A stretch of DNA of 40,117 bases from Candidatus Avelusimicrobium excrementipullorum (GTDB taxonomy: Bacteria; Elusimicrobiota; Elusimicrobia; Elusimicrobiales; Elusimicrobiaceae). Below are positions 30,802-39,142 of the stretch, piece by piece. The first letter of the stretch is position 1; the number at the start of each line of letters is the position of its first letter. The DNA is taken from the NCBI GenBank assembly GCA_019120455.1, contig DWVB01000090.1, forward strand, positions 1-40,117. Reading direction: 5' to 3'. A program made the translations under genes and the position numbers. The notes below the pieces were generated by a model, which saw only the letters and a list, made by a program, of their open reading frames with translations, was not told where the DNA came from and made no database searches.

Positions 30802-32192
30802 ACTTTTCCTCCCGCCTGCCGCGGCGCAAGCCCCGTATAAGAGCACACGTCCAAGGCCAGCAGTTTTTGTTTGGTTTTTTCGTCCGTGTTTAAACTGTGT
30901 ATAAATGTTTTCAAATCTTTCGCCGTTACGGCGCGTCCGCGCGTAAAGGCTTTGAGTTTTTCATACGCCCCTTCTACGCCCGCCGCGCGCAACACGGTCT
31001 GGTACGCTTCGGCCAGCACTTCCGGGTGGGCCTCCAGCTCCGCACGGGCGGCGCGCGCGTCAAAATCCGTTTTGCGCAGCCCCTTCAGCAGGGACTGATA
31101 GGCCAGCAGACAATGCCCCAGCCCCACGGCCATATTGCGAAGCACCGTGGAGTCGGACAGATCGCGCTGCAGGCGCGAAAGCGGCAGTTTCTCGCTGAAA
31201 AAGGTCAGCAGGGCATTGGCCAGGCCCAAATTGCCCTCGGCGTTTTCAAAGTCTATGGGGTTTACCTTTTGCGGCATGGTGGAGGAACCCACCTCCCCCG
31301 CCACGGTTTTCTGCTTTACCAGCCCCGCCGAAATATACCGCCACATATCCTGGCAAAGCCCCAGCAAAATCACGTTTGTGCGGCGCAGGGCGTCAAACAG
31401 TTCCGCATAACTGTCGCGGTTGTCCACCTGTGTGGAAACGGGACTGACAAACAATTTGTTTTTGCGTCCCCTGCTCAGTCTGCCCGCCAGTCTGCGGGCC
31501 GCGCGCGGCCAGTTCACCTGCGCAAAAGCGGCCATATGCGCATTATAAGAGCCTACCGCCCCGCCGGCTTTGCAGGAAATTTCCTGCTTTTTTAACTGCT
31601 CCAGCTGGCGGACCAGACGGCTTTCAAATACTTTGAGTTCCTTGCCAAAGGTGGTCGGCACCGCGGGCTGGCCGTGCGTGCGCGCCAGCATCACCCCGCG
31701 CGCATATTTGCGGGCGCGGGCGTTTAACTCTTTGCGCACATCTTCCAGCGCGGGCACGATGACCCGTCCCAGCGCGTCTGACAAAATCTGCGCATAGGCC
31801 AAGCTGTTTATGTCTTCGCTGGTCAGGGCAAAATGCACCCACGCCGCCCGCGAAGCAAAGCCGTTTTCGGCCAGTTTATCCGAAATAAAATATTCCACGG
31901 CTTTAACGTCGTGATTGGTGGCGGGGCGGCCGTTACGGCCCCTTTTTTCTATATCGTGTAAAATCTGTAAGTCCGCATCCGTCAGCGCGGGCAGTTTTTC
32001 CAGCAGGGCTTTCTCTTTGGCGGACAGCGGCCTAAAACCGGGCAGTTTCAGCTCCGCCAGCGTCAGCAGCCAGCAAACCTCCGCACGCACGCGGGCGCGC
32101 GCAAAGGCGGCCGGACCGGCCTGCTCACGCAAAGCGGCCAGCTGCTCCCTATAGCGCCCGTCCAGCGGGCTGATGACGTCCCATTCACGCAT
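30798..32192 (-). CDS. purB: Adenylosuccinate lyase
   Basis: Splits adenylosuccinate to AMP and SAICAR to AICAR, each releasing fumarate. The 464-aa protein is of the E. coli PurB length class. The N-terminus REWDVISPLDGRY (2-14), TSEDINSLAYA (about 124-134), ARTHGQPAVPTTFGKE (about 171-186) and the signature GSSTMPQKVNPIDFENAEGN (about 301-320) with the mobile catalytic Ser are all present. The ATG has no ribosome site; TACAAT lies 8 nt upstream, so a leaderless mRNA is predicted. It heads the purB-purA operon, combining the two enzymes that turn IMP into AMP. Confidence 0.96.
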   Translation of the reverse strand: MREWDVISPLDGRYREQLAALREQAGPAAFARARVRAEVCWLLTLAELKLPGFRPLSAKEKALLEKLPALTDADLQILHDIEKRGRNGRPATNHDVKAVEYFISDKLAENGFASRAAWVHFALTSEDINSLAYAQILSDALGRVIVPALEDVRKELNARARKYARGVMLARTHGQPAVPTTFGKELKVFESRLVRQLEQLKKQEISCKAGGAVGSYNAHMAAFAQVNWPRAARRLAGRLSRGRKNKLFVSPVSTQVDNRDSYAELFDALRRTNVILLGLCQDMWRYISAGLVKQKTVAGEVGSSTMPQKVNPIDFENAEGNLGLANALLTFFSEKLPLSRLQRDLSDSTVLRNMAVGLGHCLLAYQSLLKGLRKTDFDARAARAELEAHPEVLAEAYQTVLRAAGVEGAYEKLKAFTRGRAVTAKDLKTFIHSLNTDEKTKQKLLALDVCSYTGLAPRQAGGKV

Positions 32193-32200
32193 ACGTTTTT

Positions 32201-32209
32201 ATTGTAGCA
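32201..32209 (-). promoter_or_regulatory. Extended -10 of the leaderless purBA operon
   Basis: TGCTACAAT (32209-32201 on the minus strand) ends 8 nt before the purB ATG. No -35 consensus and no Shine-Dalgarno sequence are visible. Confidence 0.62.
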
Positions 32210-32229
32210 AATTCCCCTTTCGGGCACAT

Positions 32230-32255
32230 AAAAAACGGCCCCGAAGGGCCGTTTT
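32230..32255 (-). terminator. Intrinsic terminator of the efflux operon
   Basis: A 10-bp stem AAAACGGCCC/GGGCCGTTTT (32232-32241 with 32246-32255), with TTTTTT on the minus strand. Confidence 0.88.
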
Positions 32256-32264
32256 GGTAAAAGG

Positions 32265-33821
32265 CTATTTTTGTTCTTCCTGCGGGGCCGCCTGCACGGG
32301 GGTTTCTTCCGGCTTGGCCGCCTCCTGCAAAGCGGCTTGTTCCAGTTCAGCCTGTTTCAGTGCCGCGGCGCGCTGGTCCGCCTTTTGCTGGTCAAACGCG
32401 GCGCGCTGCGCTTCCACCTGCGCTTCAAACGGCCCGAAACCGCACCGCTCATTCCAGCCGCCGCCGAAAGCTTTGGCCAGGCTGACCAGGGAGTTCAATT
32501 CGTTCTGGCGCGCGGTGGCCAGGCTCATTTCCGCCTGCAGCAGGTTGCGCTCCACGTCCAACAGTTCCATGGTGCCGATCAAACCCGCGTCTTCCTGTTT
32601 CTTGGTCAGTTCATACCCGCGGCGCAGGGCTTTGGTCTGCCCCAAATAAATATCATATATTTCGCTGTAAAGACGGTGTCCGTTCAGCGCGTCCAACGCT
32701 TCCTTAAAAGCGTTCTGCACCGTTTGTTCATACGCGGCCAGCATTTCCTGATACTGGGCTTTGGCGGCTTTGTTTTGCGACACAATGCGCCCGCCGGCAA
32801 AAATCGGCTGCGTCAACTGCCCCGCAAAAGCCCACATGCCCGAAGGACCGCGGAAAAGTTCATTTAACTGATAGCTGGCGTATCCGGCCGCGCCGGTCAG
32901 CGTAATATCGGGAAAATACGCCGCGCGCGCCGCGCCGATTTGCGCATTGGCCGCTATCAGCATGCCTTCGGCGCTGCGCACATCAGGCCGTTTGGCTAAG
33001 AAGGCCGAAGACAGTCCGGCGGGCACCTGCGGCACGTCAATTTCATCTAACAGCTTGCCGCCGCGGTCAAAGCCCTGCACGATTTCACGCGGGGAGCGGC
33101 CCACCAGCACGGACAGGGCCGTTTCCGTCGTGGCGACGGAAAGCTCCAGCGATTTTACCGTAGCCGCCACGGCATACATATCCGCTTCAATACGCCGCAA
33201 GTCCACTTCCGTTACATAGCCGGCATTGTAGCGGCTGGTATAAATACGCACGCTTTCTTTGCGGGTTTGCAGGGTTTTGGTGGCGGTATCCAGCTGGCTG
33301 TCCAGCGCCAGCAGCGTAAAATAGGTGGAAGCCACCTGCGCCGTCAGCGTCAAAAGCACCGTGTCTTTGGAAGCCATGGTGGACAGCAGCTGCGCGCGCG
33401 CCGCCTCGCTCAAACGGCGGTATTTGCCCCACAAATCCAGCTCAAAAGAGGCTACAATCGTACCCGTGCTCTGCACCTGCCCCGAACCGTAATAACTGCC
33501 GGCCCGGCCGCTGCCGCCCTGGGCGGCAATGGTGGGCAGCTGGTCCGCCACGGCGCTGCCTACGGCCGCGCGGGCTTCGTCCACGCGGGCGATGGCCTGG
33601 CGCAGGTCGCGGTTATACAGCAGGGCTTCGGTTTCCAGTTTATTCAGGCGTTCGTCTCCGAACATTTCCCACCACTGGTAATTTTCAAAAACGCTGTATT
33701 CTTCCTCGCCGGCCTGCGGCACGGGCAGGTCCAGCTCCGGCCGCTTGTAATTTGGCCCCATCATACAGCCAGAGAGCATCGCGGCGCATACCGCCGCGGA
33801 AACGAGTTTCTTAAATATCAT
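32265..33821 (-). CDS. Outer-membrane factor lipoprotein of RND efflux (NodT/OprM family)
   Basis: A 518-aa TolC-like channel. The lipoprotein signal peptide MIFKKLVSAAVCAAMLSGC gives an acylated Cys19. GPNYKRPELDLP follows as in OprM homologs, and two OEP repeats (about 60-240 and 265-455) are rich in coiled-coil segments (LNKLETEALLYNRDLRQAIARVDEARA and AKAQYQEMLAAYEQTVQNAFKEALDAL). A Gln/Ala/Glu-rich tail (about 465-518) is longer than usual. Start ATG 33821 is 11 nt inside the RND gene, with GGAGG upstream. It is the last gene of the three-gene efflux operon. Confidence 0.94.
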   Translation of the reverse strand: MIFKKLVSAAVCAAMLSGCMMGPNYKRPELDLPVPQAGEEEYSVFENYQWWEMFGDERLNKLETEALLYNRDLRQAIARVDEARAAVGSAVADQLPTIAAQGGSGRAGSYYGSGQVQSTGTIVASFELDLWGKYRRLSEAARAQLLSTMASKDTVLLTLTAQVASTYFTLLALDSQLDTATKTLQTRKESVRIYTSRYNAGYVTEVDLRRIEADMYAVAATVKSLELSVATTETALSVLVGRSPREIVQGFDRGGKLLDEIDVPQVPAGLSSAFLAKRPDVRSAEGMLIAANAQIGAARAAYFPDITLTGAAGYASYQLNELFRGPSGMWAFAGQLTQPIFAGGRIVSQNKAAKAQYQEMLAAYEQTVQNAFKEALDALNGHRLYSEIYDIYLGQTKALRRGYELTKKQEDAGLIGTMELLDVERNLLQAEMSLATARQNELNSLVSLAKAFGGGWNERCGFGPFEAQVEAQRAAFDQQKADQRAAALKQAELEQAALQEAAKPEETPVQAAPQEEQK

Positions 33822-36800
33822 GCATAGCCTCCGCTTTGGCACCTGTGGCTTCCGGGTCGTTTTTTTCCTTCCAGCCGCCCGAAATCAGGTAGAAGAACAA
33901 CGGTATGAACAACGGCGCAATGGCCGTGGCCGCTAACATGCCAAACACCACGGCTGTGCCGATGGAGTGACGGCTGGCGGCGCCCGCGCCGGAGCTGACG
34001 GCCAGCGGCACGCAGCCCAAAATGAACGCCAAAGACGTCATGACGATAGGGCGGAAACGCAGCTTGACCGATTGCAGGGCCGCTTCATACGCCGTAGCGC
34101 CCTGTTCTTTAACCAGCACGGCAAACTCCACCAGCAAAATGGCGTTTTTGGCCGCCAAACCGACCAGGGCCACCAGCGCAATCTGGAAATAAATATCGTT
34201 GGACAGACCGCGCATATAGGTGCCCAGCAAAGCGCCGAACATGCCGAAAGGAACGGCCAAGATAACCGCCAGGGGCAGCCCCCAGCGTTCATACTGGGCG
34301 GCCAAAATCAGGAACACCACCAAAATACCCAGCATCAGCGCAATGGTGGAAGAACTGCCGCTGATGGTTTCCTGGTAGGTGGTACCCGTCCAGGACAGCG
34401 TAAATTCTTCGCCCAATGTTTCACGCGCCACCTGTTCCATGGCGGCAATGGCCTGGCCGGAGCTGTAGCCATCGGCCGGCGTGGCCATCACTTTGGCCGC
34501 GGGGAACGCGTTGAAACGTTCCACCATATCCGGCCCCAAAATCGGGGTCAGCGTAATGAAGGCAGACAGCGGCACCATGGCTCCGGTGTTGGAGCGCACA
34601 TAAATATCGCCCAACTGCTCGGGCCGCGCGCGGTAATCCCCGTCGGCCTGCACCATAACGCGGAAACTGCGGCTGTATTTAGTAAAGTCATTGACATAAG
34701 CCGTACCGAAGGTACCCTGAATGGTGGTATAAAGCTCGGAAAGCGACACATTCATGGCCATGGCTTTAATTTCGTCCACGGTCAGCTTATACTGCGGCGT
34801 GGCGGAAGAGAACGTCGTGCTGACGCCGGTCAGCTCGGGCCGTTTCTGCGCCGCGGCGATAAATTCGTTCACCTTGGCTTCCAGCGCGTCGCTGCCCTGG
34901 CCGGAACGGTTTTGCACATAGCCTTCCAGACCGCCGGTGGTACTCATGCCCATAATCGGCGGCGGGTTAAACGGCATTACCAAAGCCCCCGTAATTCCGG
35001 CGCCCAATTTGCCGATGGCCGACACCACCCCGAAAGAAGAAAGCTCCTGCGTTTTGCGTTCTTTCCACGGGATTAACGAAATAAACGACGCAATGGAACT
35101 GCTCTTCATGGTACTGCTGAGAATATCATAGCCGGCAAAGGTCAGCTCCTCTTTCACGGCGGGCTGTTCCAAAATAATTTCTTCCAGCTGCTGGGCCACT
35201 TTCTGGCTGGTGGACAGGGAGGTGGCCGGATCCAGCATGGTGGCCACAATCAACATACCCTGGTCTTCATCAGGCAGTAAGCTGGAAGGCACGATTTTGA
35301 ACAGGCCGACCGCCCCGCCCCAAAGGAGCAGCAAGGCCAACACGGCCGCCGGAATACGGCGGATAAAGAAACCCGCCCAGCCGGTATACGTATTGGTCAC
35401 TTTGGCAAACCACTGGTCAAACTTAAAGAAGAACCCGCTGGTGCGCGGCTTCATATCTTTCAGCAGCAGCGCGCACAACGCGGGAGTCAGCGTCAAAGCC
35501 ACCAGACCGGAAATTACCACGGACACGGCAATGGTAATGGCGAACTGCTGGTACATAACCCCCGTAAAACCGCCCATGAACGCCACGGGCACGAACACGG
35601 AGCACAGCACCAGCACAATGGCCACCACGGGGCCGGTTACTTCGTCCATGGCCTTAATCGTGGCTTCTTTGACGGGCAAATGCTCGTCATGCATGATACG
35701 TTCCACGTTCTCAATGACCACGATGGCGTCGTCCACCACAATACCGATAGCCAATACCAGACCGAACAACGTCAGCGTATTAATGGAAAATCCAAGCAGC
35801 AACATACCCGCAAACGCGCCCACAATAGACACCGGCACGGCCAGACACGGAATTAACGTGGCGCGCCAGTCGTGCAGGAACAGATACATGACCAGGAACA
35901 CCAAAATCATGGCTTCTATGAGGGTATGAATTACCTCTTCAATGGAGGCGTTTACAAACAGTGTGGTATCATAAGCTACTTTGTACTCAATGCCGCCCGG
36001 GAAATTCTGAGACAGCTCTTCCATACGCTTTTTAACGGCTTCAGCCGTAGCCACGGCGTTGGCACCCGGGGAAAGGAACACGCCGATAGGCACGGCGGGC
36101 TGATTATTGTATTTACCGGAAAATTCATACGTCTGGCTGCCCAGTTCCACACGGGCCACGTCTTTTAAGCGCAAAGACGTACCGTCCGGATTGGCGCGCA
36201 AGATAATTTCTTCAAACTCTTCCGGCTCCTGCAAACGGCCCGGGGCGATGATGGAATACATGCGGTCCACGCTGTGCAGCAGCGGCGGCTGGCCGATTTT
36301 GCCGGCGGCGCGCTGCGTGTTTTGCGCCTGTACGGCGGCCATCACGTCGGAAACGGATACGCCCAGCTGACTCATTACGTCGGGTTTAAGCCAAATGCGG
36401 ATAGAATAGTCGTTGGCGGACATGACCTGCGCGTCGCCCACACCGTTAATACGTTTGAGGTCGTCTACCACGTTGACCAAAGCATAGTTACCAATATAGG
36501 TGGTATCATATACACCCGACGGGGAAAACATGGTAATCAACTGCAAAATGGCCGAAGAACGTTTTTGCACGGTCACACCGTAACGGCGCACGTCTTCGGG
36601 CAACGTGGTGGTGGCGGCCTGGACGCGGTTGTTAACGTTAATCATGGCCTGGTCCGGATCCGTACCCACTTCAAAGTACACCATCAGGTTCATGTCGCCG
36701 TTGGCCGAAGAAGTGGAGTTCATGTACAGCATGTCCTCCACCCCGTTGACCTGCTGTTCAATGGGGGCGGCCACCGTATCGGCAATCACTTCCGGGCTGG

Positions 36801-36957
36801 CGCCCGGATACTGCGCCGACACCTGCACGGAAGGCGGCGTTAAATCCGGATACTGCTCAATGGGCAGCTGGGTAATGGAAATAATACCCGCCAGCAAAAT
36901 GAGCAGTGAAATAACGGTAGAAAAAATAGGACGGTTAATAAAAAATTTGGAAAACAT
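33811..36957 (-). CDS. RND multidrug efflux pump, HAE1 family (AcrB/MexB-like)
   Basis: A 1048-aa inner-membrane proton-driven pump with 12 helices and two large periplasmic loops. It opens FFINRPIFSTVISLLILLAGIISITQLPIEQYPDL; the proton-relay Asp pair is in GIVVDDAIVVIENVERIM (about 400-417), and the matching Lys in GLAAKNAILLVEFA (about 940-953). LSWTGTTYQETISGSSSTIALMLGI near 860 is typical for HAE1. Length and motifs match AcrB/MexB, so broad amphiphilic substrates such as bile salts or drugs are likely. Start ATG has GGAGAAATAC. It lies 21 bp after the adaptor gene and overlaps the OMF gene by 11 bp. Confidence 0.96.
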   Translation of the reverse strand: MFSKFFINRPIFSTVISLLILLAGIISITQLPIEQYPDLTPPSVQVSAQYPGASPEVIADTVAAPIEQQVNGVEDMLYMNSTSSANGDMNLMVYFEVGTDPDQAMINVNNRVQAATTTLPEDVRRYGVTVQKRSSAILQLITMFSPSGVYDTTYIGNYALVNVVDDLKRINGVGDAQVMSANDYSIRIWLKPDVMSQLGVSVSDVMAAVQAQNTQRAAGKIGQPPLLHSVDRMYSIIAPGRLQEPEEFEEIILRANPDGTSLRLKDVARVELGSQTYEFSGKYNNQPAVPIGVFLSPGANAVATAEAVKKRMEELSQNFPGGIEYKVAYDTTLFVNASIEEVIHTLIEAMILVFLVMYLFLHDWRATLIPCLAVPVSIVGAFAGMLLLGFSINTLTLFGLVLAIGIVVDDAIVVIENVERIMHDEHLPVKEATIKAMDEVTGPVVAIVLVLCSVFVPVAFMGGFTGVMYQQFAITIAVSVVISGLVALTLTPALCALLLKDMKPRTSGFFFKFDQWFAKVTNTYTGWAGFFIRRIPAAVLALLLLWGGAVGLFKIVPSSLLPDEDQGMLIVATMLDPATSLSTSQKVAQQLEEIILEQPAVKEELTFAGYDILSSTMKSSSIASFISLIPWKERKTQELSSFGVVSAIGKLGAGITGALVMPFNPPPIMGMSTTGGLEGYVQNRSGQGSDALEAKVNEFIAAAQKRPELTGVSTTFSSATPQYKLTVDEIKAMAMNVSLSELYTTIQGTFGTAYVNDFTKYSRSFRVMVQADGDYRARPEQLGDIYVRSNTGAMVPLSAFITLTPILGPDMVERFNAFPAAKVMATPADGYSSGQAIAAMEQVARETLGEEFTLSWTGTTYQETISGSSSTIALMLGILVVFLILAAQYERWGLPLAVILAVPFGMFGALLGTYMRGLSNDIYFQIALVALVGLAAKNAILLVEFAVLVKEQGATAYEAALQSVKLRFRPIVMTSLAFILGCVPLAVSSGAGAASRHSIGTAVVFGMLAATAIAPLFIPLFFYLISGGWKEKNDPEATGAKAEAMHDI

Positions 36958-36978
36958 GTATTTCTCCGCTCCGCCGTT

Positions 36979-38292
36979 TTAATCCTGGCGGCCCAAAAGC
37001 GCGTTGGTTACTTTGTTATTTTTACGGACAGACGGCTGTTCTGTACTTTGCGTATCGGGTTTGACGTCTTCTTTAATCACATCGTCAAATTCCCCGATAT
37101 CCTGGGCGGTCATGGAACTGGGAGCCGTCGGTTCTTCATAGGACGGAATGCCGAAATCTTTCATCTGCGGGCTTACTTTCATGCCCGGGCGGATTTTCAG
37201 CAACCCTTCGGAAATGACGGTTTCCCCGCCTTCCAGCCCTTCGTTGACGATATACATATTATCCTGCATCTGCACCGTTACGGGCTGGGCTTTGGTGGTG
37301 CCGTCTTCCTGCACGATATAAACCAGATCACCGGTCGGCGTGCTGAGCACGGCAGACGAAGGAATCAGCACCGCGTCTTTATATGTGGCCCCCACCAGGC
37401 GCACGCGCACAAACTGACCCGGCATCAGCATACGCTGATTTTTGGGGTTGGGAAATTCGGCTTTAATAGCCAAAGACGAGGTTTGGGTGTCTTCGGTGCT
37501 GTCAAAGAAAATGATGGAACCTTTCTGCGGATAAATGCGACCGTCGGCGGTAATGGCCTCCACATACAGCGGCTGGTCGCCTTTTTCATCCAGCGTAATG
37601 CTGCCGTCTAAAAATCCGCTGGCCATTTTGTAAAACTGCGCGCTGGGCATGGAAAAATTCACCCACAGGGGGTCAATCTGCACCATGGTGGTCAGCAAAC
37701 CGTTGCCCGCCGGAGAAACCAGACTGCCCACGGACTGGGCTTCTTTGCCCGTAATGCCGGAAATAGGCGCCAGCACGCGGGTATATTCCAAATTGATTTT
37801 GGCGCCGTTTACGCCCGCCTGGGCCACTTTAACGGAAGCCTGCGCCGCTTCGTATGCGGACAAAGCGTCATCGTAATCCTTCTGGCTGATGGCATTGTCG
37901 GCGCGCAGTTTTTTCATGCGCTCATAATCGCGGCGGGTGCGGTTTTCATTGCTTTGGGCCTGGGCCAAAGAGCCTTCGGCCTGCTGCAGGGCCACCTCGT
38001 ATTCCTGGGGGTCAATCTGGAAAAGCTGCGTGCCCTGTTTCACATACGCGCCTTCGTCAAACAGACGGGCTTTTAAAATGCCGCCCACCTGCGCGCGGAC
38101 CTGAATTTCCAAAGAGCCCGCCACCTGCGCGGGATATTCAATATTCCAAGGCAAATCGGTTTTCAGCACTTTGACGGCCGAAACGGGCAGGGCCGCACCT
38201 TCCTGCTGTTGTTCTTTTTTGCCGCAGGCGCCCAAAACGCCCAGGCAGGCCGCCAACGCAAACACGGCGGCAACACGCATATATTTATTCAT
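36979..38292 (-). CDS. RND efflux periplasmic adaptor lipoprotein (AcrA/MexA-like)
   Basis: A 437-aa membrane-fusion protein linking the RND pump to the outer-membrane channel. The lipobox LGAC gives an acylated Cys near residue 23 (before GKKEQQQEG). A biotinyl-lipoyl half-motif (VQVRAQVGGILKARLFDEGAYVKQGTQLFQIDP type), a coiled-coil hairpin (about 95-165), the second lipoyl half (RVLAPISGITGKE) and a beta-barrel follow. A polar tail of about 45 residues (after QMKDFGIPS) is longer than usual. Start ATG 38292 is preferred to the ATG two codons earlier because GGAG lies 7 nt upstream of it. First gene of the efflux operon. Confidence 0.93.
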   Translation of the reverse strand: MNKYMRVAAVFALAACLGVLGACGKKEQQQEGAALPVSAVKVLKTDLPWNIEYPAQVAGSLEIQVRAQVGGILKARLFDEGAYVKQGTQLFQIDPQEYEVALQQAEGSLAQAQSNENRTRRDYERMKKLRADNAISQKDYDDALSAYEAAQASVKVAQAGVNGAKINLEYTRVLAPISGITGKEAQSVGSLVSPAGNGLLTTMVQIDPLWVNFSMPSAQFYKMASGFLDGSITLDEKGDQPLYVEAITADGRIYPQKGSIIFFDSTEDTQTSSLAIKAEFPNPKNQRMLMPGQFVRVRLVGATYKDAVLIPSSAVLSTPTGDLVYIVQEDGTTKAQPVTVQMQDNMYIVNEGLEGGETVISEGLLKIRPGMKVSPQMKDFGIPSYEEPTAPSSMTAQDIGEFDDVIKEDVKPDTQSTEQPSVRKNNKVTNALLGRQD

Positions 38293-38334
38293 TCTCATTC
38301 TCCGCTTCTCCCTCTTACGACGAGGAAATTTATT

Positions 38335-38352
38335 TACCTACCGGTAAGTATA
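38335..38352 (-). promoter_or_regulatory. TetR-type palindrome overlapping the efflux-operon -10
   Basis: TACCTACCGGTAAGTA (38335-38350) is a 16-bp near-palindrome with one mismatched pair, of the kind bound by TetR/AcrR repressors. The minus-strand -10 TATACT (38352-38347) overlaps it, so binding would block the promoter. No tetR gene is in the window. Confidence 0.6.
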
Positions 38353-38447
38353 TTTTACCAAAAACAATTCAAATCCGCAACAGGCAGACCAATACTTCTT
38401 TATTGTATAAAATTTACTCATTTTATTACGGCTTGATCCGGTTTTTT

Positions 38448-38474
38448 TTGAATTAGACCTAAAATTGCTACAAT
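38448..38474 (+). promoter_or_regulatory. Promoter of the leaderless acetyltransferase gene
   Basis: TTGAAT (38448-38453), 15-bp spacer, TACAAT (38469-38474) with TGC before it. The ATG starts 6 nt after the -10, so the transcript would begin at the start codon. Confidence 0.58.
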
Positions 38475-38479
38475 AAGGC

Positions 38480-39085
38480 ATGAGCGAAAAAGAAAATATG
38501 TTGGCTGGGCTGTTTTACAATTCGTTAGATCCCGAACTGGTGCGTCTGCGCCAGGAAGCGCGCCGCACGCTGTGGCAGTACAACGCCACCGATCCGGCCG
38601 ATGAGAGCAAACGTCGCGAACTGATGGAAAAACTCTTTGGACAGGCAGGCAAAAACCTGATTATTGAGCCGCCTTTTTACTGCGACTACGGCAGCCAAAT
38701 CTACTTCGGCGACAATGTTTTTCTGAATTTTAACTGTACTATTTTGGATTGTGCGCGCGTAGAAATAGGCAACGGCTGTATGCTGGGCCCCAATGTGCAG
38801 ATCTACACCGCCACCCATCCGCTGGACCCCAAAGCCCGCAAAGAAGGCAAAGAGTTTGCCTCACCCGTAAAAATAGGCAGTGACGTCTGGATAGGAGGTT
38901 CGGCGGTTATTCTGCCCGGGGTGACTATAGGGGACGGAGCCGTTATCGGCGCCGGAGCGGTGGTAACCAAAGACGTGCCTGCCCTGTCCGTGGCTGTGGG
39001 CAACCCGGCCAAAGTGCTGCGGCAGTTCTATAATTTTAAAAGGGATATACCTAAAGACATTCCTGCCGAAAAACCGGCTAATTAA
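38480..39085 (+). CDS. Maltose/galactoside O-acetyltransferase-like hexapeptide transferase
   Basis: A 201-aa left-handed beta-helix acyltransferase of the LbH_MAT_GAT group, which acetylates sugars or similar acceptors from acetyl-CoA. The N-terminal helical cap LAGLFYNSLDPELVRLRQEAR (9-29) is the Mac domain; hexapeptide repeats follow from about 70 (YFGDNVFLNFNCTIL, VEIGNGCMLGPNVQIY, VKIGSDVWIGGSAVILPGVTIGDGAVIGAGAVVTKDVP). The catalytic His is in TATHPLDP near 113. The length is that of Maa/LacA proteins. The ATG has no strong ribosome site (TAAGGC overlaps the -10); a leaderless mRNA is predicted. Divergent from the efflux operon. Confidence 0.92.
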   Translation: MSEKENMLAGLFYNSLDPELVRLRQEARRTLWQYNATDPADESKRRELMEKLFGQAGKNLIIEPPFYCDYGSQIYFGDNVFLNFNCTILDCARVEIGNGCMLGPNVQIYTATHPLDPKARKEGKEFASPVKIGSDVWIGGSAVILPGVTIGDGAVIGAGAVVTKDVPALSVAVGNPAKVLRQFYNFKRDIPKDIPAEKPAN

Positions 39086-39088
39086 TTT

Positions 39089-39116
39089 TTTACACCGCCT
39101 CCGTGCGGCGTATATT
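39089..39116 (+). promoter_or_regulatory. Promoter of the D-hydroxyacid dehydrogenase gene
   Basis: TTTACA (39089-39094), 16-bp spacer, TATATT (39111-39116). The leader is about 20 nt and holds AAGGGGG as ribosome site. Confidence 0.5.
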
Positions 39117-39142
39117 ATATAAGGAAGAATAAGGGGGAACAC

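Noticed and set aside
29785-30846. PurA as a truncated or frameshifted gene
   Set aside because: All catalytic motifs are present and the length equals the known short PurA class, so it is a natural short form.
33967-36843. Long plus-strand open frames opposite the RND pump gene (33967-35076, 35210-35929, 36274-36843)
   Set aside because: They are antisense to a gene with full RND homology, lack ribosome sites, and reflect GC-rich codon bias.
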